A stretch of DNA of 7,824 nt, taken from an uncultured Candidatus Saccharibacteria bacterium (GTDB lineage Bacteria; Patescibacteria; Saccharimonadia; Saccharimonadales; UBA6022). Below the pieces are notes generated by a model, which was not told the origin of the DNA, searched no databases, and saw nothing but the letters and a program-made list of their open reading frames with translations. Below, piece by piece: positions 5,441 through 7,824 of the stretch; the first letter of the stretch is position 1, and every line of letters begins with the position of its first letter. The position numbers were made by a program, and so were the translations under genes. Location: NCBI GenBank assembly GCA_946479115.1, contig CAMLED010000043.1, forward strand, positions 1-7,824. The letters are read 5' to 3'.

Positions 5441-5511
5441 GCGGGCGGAGAGAATCGAACTCTCATCGCTTGCTTGGAAGGCAGGCATATTAGCCATTAT
5501 ACGACGCCCGC
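5437..5511 (-). tRNA. tRNA-Gly(TCC)
   Basis: The cloverleaf has acceptor GCGGGCG/CGCCCGC (7 bp), D stem GTAT/ATAT, T stem GAGAG/CTCTC with loop TTCGATT, discriminator A and encoded CCA (5439-5437). Anticodon loop CTTCCAA gives TCC (5478-5476), reading GGA and GGG. The anticodon stem CCTGC/GCAAG has one C.A mismatch (28-42). The variable loop and 5' T stem, CGATGAGAG, continuing to TTC, recur in the adjacent element. Confidence 0.95.
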
Positions 5512-5521
5512 GTGCCTTCAA

Positions 5522-5527
5522 ATTATA
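5522..5527 (-). promoter_or_regulatory. -10 box of tRNA-Gly
   Basis: TGCTATAAT on the minus strand predicts a start near 5515, 4 nt before the tRNA. A second TATAAT lies at 5537-5532. The upstream TTTTTA is a poor -35 match. It is divergent from the promoter at 5541-5546. Confidence 0.6.
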
Positions 5528-5540
5528 GCAGATTATAGCG

Positions 5541-5546
5541 TATAAT
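5541..5546 (+). promoter_or_regulatory. -10 box of the basic-protein gene
   Basis: TATAAT on the plus strand, 28 bp before the ATG at 5575; predicted leader about 22 nt. The only Shine-Dalgarno-like bases (TAAGG, 5555-5559) are about 15 nt from the ATG, which is too far for normal use, so initiation here is unclear. Confidence 0.45.
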
Positions 5547-5574
5547 AAAAAGCGTAAGGTTAATACCAATTACT

Positions 5575-5982
5575 ATGTTAAATAAGTTTAATAATAATTT
5601 TCAGCAGAAACCATTTCATTCTCACGGATATGCTCGTACTGCGAACAGCGATGGGATTGGCGCAGTGAGTCCAGAGACATTTGCCCAGCGTCAGCAGACG
5701 CATCAGAATCGCCAGCATGTTAAAGGCTATGCTGATTCACTATTAGCAAACGGACATCACCGCACCATGAGTTTACGTCCCGAGAGAGTCACTACAGAAG
5801 GAACGACAGCGCAAGCTCCAGAAAAGGCGGTAACTCATCAGGACCGTAGAGGCTTCTCTGTTGGTATCGGAACACGTAAGCCCCAGCAGCATTCAGTGGG
5901 TGGTGCGCGCCCGACGACAGCGCCTGCACCTCGCACGCCTAACTTTACCGAACCGCGTCATCGCTATAATCCGTATCAATAG
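5575..5982 (+). CDS. Basic low-complexity protein, function unknown
   Basis: This 135-residue protein is rich in His, Arg, Gln, Pro and Thr, with no membrane helix, signal peptide or recognisable domain. It starts with Asn/Gln-rich sequence (MLNKFNNNFQ), has a weak helical patch (FAQRQQTHQNRQHVKGYADSL, about residues 36-56), a GFSVGIGT segment (93-100), and a Pro/Arg-rich tail ending RHRYNPYQ. It is probably mostly disordered and could bind nucleic acid through its charge, but nothing proves this. No alternative ATG, GTG or TTG start is available upstream in frame. A -10 box lies upstream, divergent from tRNA-Gly, but a well-placed Shine-Dalgarno is missing. No terminator separates it from the element at 6022, which may form its 3' UTR. 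Confidence 0.6.
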   Translation: MLNKFNNNFQQKPFHSHGYARTANSDGIGAVSPETFAQRQQTHQNRQHVKGYADSLLANGHHRTMSLRPERVTTEGTTAQAPEKAVTHQDRRGFSVGIGTRKPQQHSVGGARPTTAPAPRTPNFTEPRHRYNPYQ

Positions 5983-6021
5983 GTAGAGATGGGATATCAC
6001 AATCATAGATTGCTCGTCCGT

Positions 6022-6114
6022 TTGCTTATTTTCACAAAGTAAACTTTTTCAAAATTGCGCTGCACTACACGACCCCACTACTATCGCCAGCTAAAGCTGT
6101 CGAGTAGTGAGTCC
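6022..6114 (+). repeat. Structured intergenic element, copy B (next to tRNA-His)
   Basis: It carries the same ordered blocks as copy A: TTGCT (6022), hairpin I (6028-6055, ATTTT/AAAAT, internal loop, AAAG/CTTT, TAAA loop), the 19-nt block ATTGC...ACGA (6054-6072), hairpin II and AGTCC (6110-6114). Hairpin II has outer arms CACTACT/AGTAGTG (6076-6082 with 6103-6109) and CAGC-TAAA-GCTG at its tip. The 19-nt blocks differ at four positions, all transitions. The hairpin II arms differ entirely from copy A yet pair, so structure is kept while sequence changes. It lies between the basic-protein gene and the tRNA-His terminator. Strand and function are unknown. Confidence 0.65.
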
Positions 6115-6127
6115 AGGCCTTATCACG

Positions 6128-6169
6128 CCAAATTAAATAAGAGACCAAAAGATCTCTTATTTAATTTGG
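6128..6169. terminator. Hairpin terminator containing the tRNA-His CCA
   Basis: A perfect 17-bp stem (6128-6144 with 6153-6169) with an 8-nt loop. It is A/T-rich with T-rich 3' arms in both directions. In the tRNA direction the first three bases of the stem are the encoded CCA. There is no GC-rich core, so it may act as a processing or protective structure as much as a terminator. Confidence 0.65.
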
Positions 6170-6244
6170 GGCGAATGATGGGGATTGAACCCACTACCTT
6201 CGGAACCACAACCCGACGCTCTAACCAAATGAGCTACATTCGCC
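6167..6244 (-). tRNA. tRNA-His(GTG)
   Basis: The anticodon loop TTGTGGT gives GTG (6209-6207), reading CAC and CAU. The acceptor GCGAATG/CATTCGC is preceded by an encoded G-1 (6244) that pairs with C73 (6170), the identity element of histidine tRNA. D stem GCTC/GAGC, anticodon stem TCGGG/TCCGA, T stem GTGGG/CCCAT with loop TTCAATC, and encoded CCA (6169-6167) complete the cloverleaf. Confidence 0.96.
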
Positions 6245-6255
6245 AAACTTTAGCT

Positions 6256-6261
6256 ATTGTA
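6256..6261 (-). promoter_or_regulatory. -10 box of tRNA-His
   Basis: TACAAT within TGTGCTACAAT predicts a start near 6249, 5 nt before the tRNA. The -35 position holds only a weak match. No terminator separates it from the murA stop codon 31 bp upstream, so read-through from murA could also feed this tRNA. Confidence 0.5.
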
Positions 6262-6292
6262 GCACATTTAACGGGGGAAATGGTAGAGGGTA

Positions 6293-7822
6293 TTAGAAAT
6301 CTTGTAGCGTCTCGATATCGGCGCCGATCGTGTTGAGGCGATTAGCAAAATCTTCATAGCCACGATTAATTGAGTACACATCACGCAGGATTGATGTGCC
6401 TGGAGTTGCGAGCATAGCAAGCAGAATAACCACTGATGGGCGCAAAGCAGGCGGAGCAACAACATCGGCTGGCTTCCATTTGGTTGGTCCAGTGATGTAA
6501 ACGCGGTGTGGATCAACTAGTTCGATTGATGCGTTTAGCTTTGACAGTTCAGTAAAGTAAATTGCGCGGTTTTCGTATGACCAGTCATGCACGAGTGTGC
6601 GACCTTTAGCGACAGTAGCGATCAGCCCAAGGAATGGAAGGTTGTCCATATTGACGCCAGGGAATGGCATGCTGTGCATTTTATCTTTCGGCGCGACGAG
6701 GCTAGATTGCTTGAGGCTGACATCGACTAGCCGGGTTTCACCATTCCGGGCAAGGTATTCTTTGCTGAGTTCATATTGCAATCCCATACCTTCGAGGACG
6801 GCAAGTTCAAGCTCGATAAATTCGATAGGTGCACGTGTAATGGTGATTTCAGAATTCGTCACAATACCAGCGGCGATTAAACTCATGGCTTCGATTGGAT
6901 CTTCGCTTGGGCAATATTCAACGTCTTGGTTGATAGTTTTCTTACCGTGAATTGTCAGAATAGTTGTGCCGATACCGTCAATTTTGACACCTAATTTCTT
7001 AAGGTAAAAACAGAGGTCTTGTACCATGTAATTTGGGCTGGCATTTCGAATGGTTGTAACACCGTCATATAGTGCGGCGGCCATAATGACGTTTTCTGTG
7101 ACTGTGTCGCCACGTTCAGTCAGGAGAATGGTGCGGTTAACTGGTTTTTCATTGACGGTAGCATGGTAGTAGTCACTTTTAGCGACAACATCAAGACCGA
7201 ATGGTGCCAGACCAGCCATGTGAGGCTCAACCGTACGAGTGCCAAGGTTACAACCACCGGCGAACGGCAATTTAAAATCATCATATTGATGCAAAAGAGG
7301 ACCAAGGAACATGATGACGGTGCGCGTTCGCTTAGCAGCGGCCTCGTCCATCTTGTCGAGGTCTAGACGGCGAGGAGGGGTAATCTCTAGGTCATTGGTA
7401 TCGTTGATCCAACGAGTTTTTACACCGATACTTTGCAGGACTTCGATAATACGATTAACTTCTTCGATACGAGCAACGCGGCGCAAGGTTGTCTTGCCTT
7501 TATTAAGAAGAGCGGCACAAAGTAGGCCAACAGCGGCGTTCTTACTGGTCTTTACTTCGATGCTACCTGATAGCTGTTTGCCACCATTAACGCGGAAGTT
7601 AATTTTACCAGACTGGTTAAGAGTAACGATATTACTTGAAAGCACTTCGCTGATGCGGGCGATCATCTCTAGGCTAACGTTTTGGCCGCCTTTTTCGATG
7701 CGGTTAACGGCACTTTGACTGGTGCCTAGTTCTTTGGCCAGTTCGGTCTGGGTAAGGCCTCTGCTGACACGTGCTTCTTGAATTAATGAACCAATTTTTG
7801 CTTTGTAATCTTCGCTGTGCAT
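6293..7822 (-). CDS. murA: UDP-N-acetylglucosamine 1-carboxyvinyltransferase with N-terminal HTH domain
   Basis: The 509-residue protein transfers enolpyruvate from PEP to UDP-GlcNAc, the first committed cytoplasmic step of peptidoglycan synthesis. Residues about 8-62 form an XRE-type helix-turn-helix (TQTELAKELGTSQSAVNRIEKG). MurA spans about 73-509, close to the 419 residues of E. coli MurA. By motif, Lys94-Asn95 match the substrate-binding KN, Cys191 in AGGCNLGTR the catalytic Cys that fosfomycin attacks, Asp393 in FPGVNMDNLP the general base, and Arg461 a conserved active-site Arg. All look intact. The fusion suggests DNA binding, possibly autoregulation, or an HTH now used for protein contact; I recall it from Saccharibacteria but could not check. 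Only 2 nt precede the ATG, so the promoter and any upstream extension are not visible. Confidence 0.95.
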   Translation of the reverse strand: MHSEDYKAKIGSLIQEARVSRGLTQTELAKELGTSQSAVNRIEKGGQNVSLEMIARISEVLSSNIVTLNQSGKINFRVNGGKQLSGSIEVKTSKNAAVGLLCAALLNKGKTTLRRVARIEEVNRIIEVLQSIGVKTRWINDTNDLEITPPRRLDLDKMDEAAAKRTRTVIMFLGPLLHQYDDFKLPFAGGCNLGTRTVEPHMAGLAPFGLDVVAKSDYYHATVNEKPVNRTILLTERGDTVTENVIMAAALYDGVTTIRNASPNYMVQDLCFYLKKLGVKIDGIGTTILTIHGKKTINQDVEYCPSEDPIEAMSLIAAGIVTNSEITITRAPIEFIELELAVLEGMGLQYELSKEYLARNGETRLVDVSLKQSSLVAPKDKMHSMPFPGVNMDNLPFLGLIATVAKGRTLVHDWSYENRAIYFTELSKLNASIELVDPHRVYITGPTKWKPADVVAPPALRPSVVILLAMLATPGTSILRDVYSINRGYEDFANRLNTIGADIETLQDF

Positions 7823-7824
7823 AT

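Noticed and set aside
5337..5511. Attachment site of an integrated element, from the tRNA-Gly T-arm repeat
   Set aside because: The repeat lacks the tRNA 3' end, is only 12 nt, has no integrase nearby, and its inverted copy forms a hairpin also seen, with other sequence, beside tRNA-His.
5291..6114. T-box riboswitch or integron attC site
   Set aside because: No T-box AGGGTGGNACCGCG sequence, no downstream aminoacyl-tRNA synthetase gene, and no attC core sites or integrase.
6597..7718. Plus-strand open frames opposite murA
   Set aside because: Low-complexity antisense shadows of a well-conserved enzyme.
1..7824. CRISPR array, insertion sequence or prophage genes
   Set aside because: No regularly spaced direct repeats, transposase, integrase or phage structural gene is visible.

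Overview
The window looks like a piece of chromosome from a small-genome bacterium, most likely Candidatus Saccharibacteria (TM7) or a close Patescibacteria/CPR relative. The main reason is the last gene: a MurA with a helix-turn-helix domain fused to its N-terminus, an arrangement I associate with Saccharibacteria from memory, not from a search. Tight packing with overlapping genes, three single tRNA genes that all encode their CCA, and several apparently leaderless genes fit this. The lineage call is inference.

Layout. (1) 1-138: a divergent promoter region between a gene leaving the window to the left (only its first 13 codons are present) and a rightward three-gene unit. (2) 139-3441: a small membrane protein, a membrane-anchored Clp-type AAA+ ATPase and a type IV pilin-like protein, each overlapping the next by 13-14 nt. 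(3) 3468-4246, minus strand: a copper-type module of a DUF4396-like membrane protein with a His-rich tail, followed by a CsoR-family repressor. A G/C-tract palindrome typical of CsoR operators fills the spacer of their promoter. (4) 4275-5246: tRNA-Arg(TCT), a cupin and a one-helix membrane protein. (5) 5247-6261: tRNA-Gly(TCC), a basic low-complexity protein of unknown function and tRNA-His(GTG). (6) 6293-7822, minus strand: HTH-MurA, the first committed enzyme of peptidoglycan synthesis.

The most unusual signal is non-coding. Just beyond the terminators of tRNA-Gly and tRNA-His lie two related intergenic elements (5291-5388 and 6022-6114). They share ordered sequence blocks, two hairpins with UAAA loops (plus-strand reading) and a 19-nt block that differs only by transitions. 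The arms of the second hairpin differ in sequence but stay complementary, and in each copy one arm repeats the variable-loop/T-stem sequence of the adjacent tRNA, 116-119 bp away. The terminator hairpin after tRNA-Arg shows a weaker form of the same match. I do not recognise this family.

A second theme is transcription architecture. Three genes have a -10 box ending exactly 6 bp before the ATG, which predicts leaderless mRNAs. Two tRNA genes share back-to-back promoter regions with protein genes. Genes inside operons rely on overlap or a Shine-Dalgarno sequence instead.
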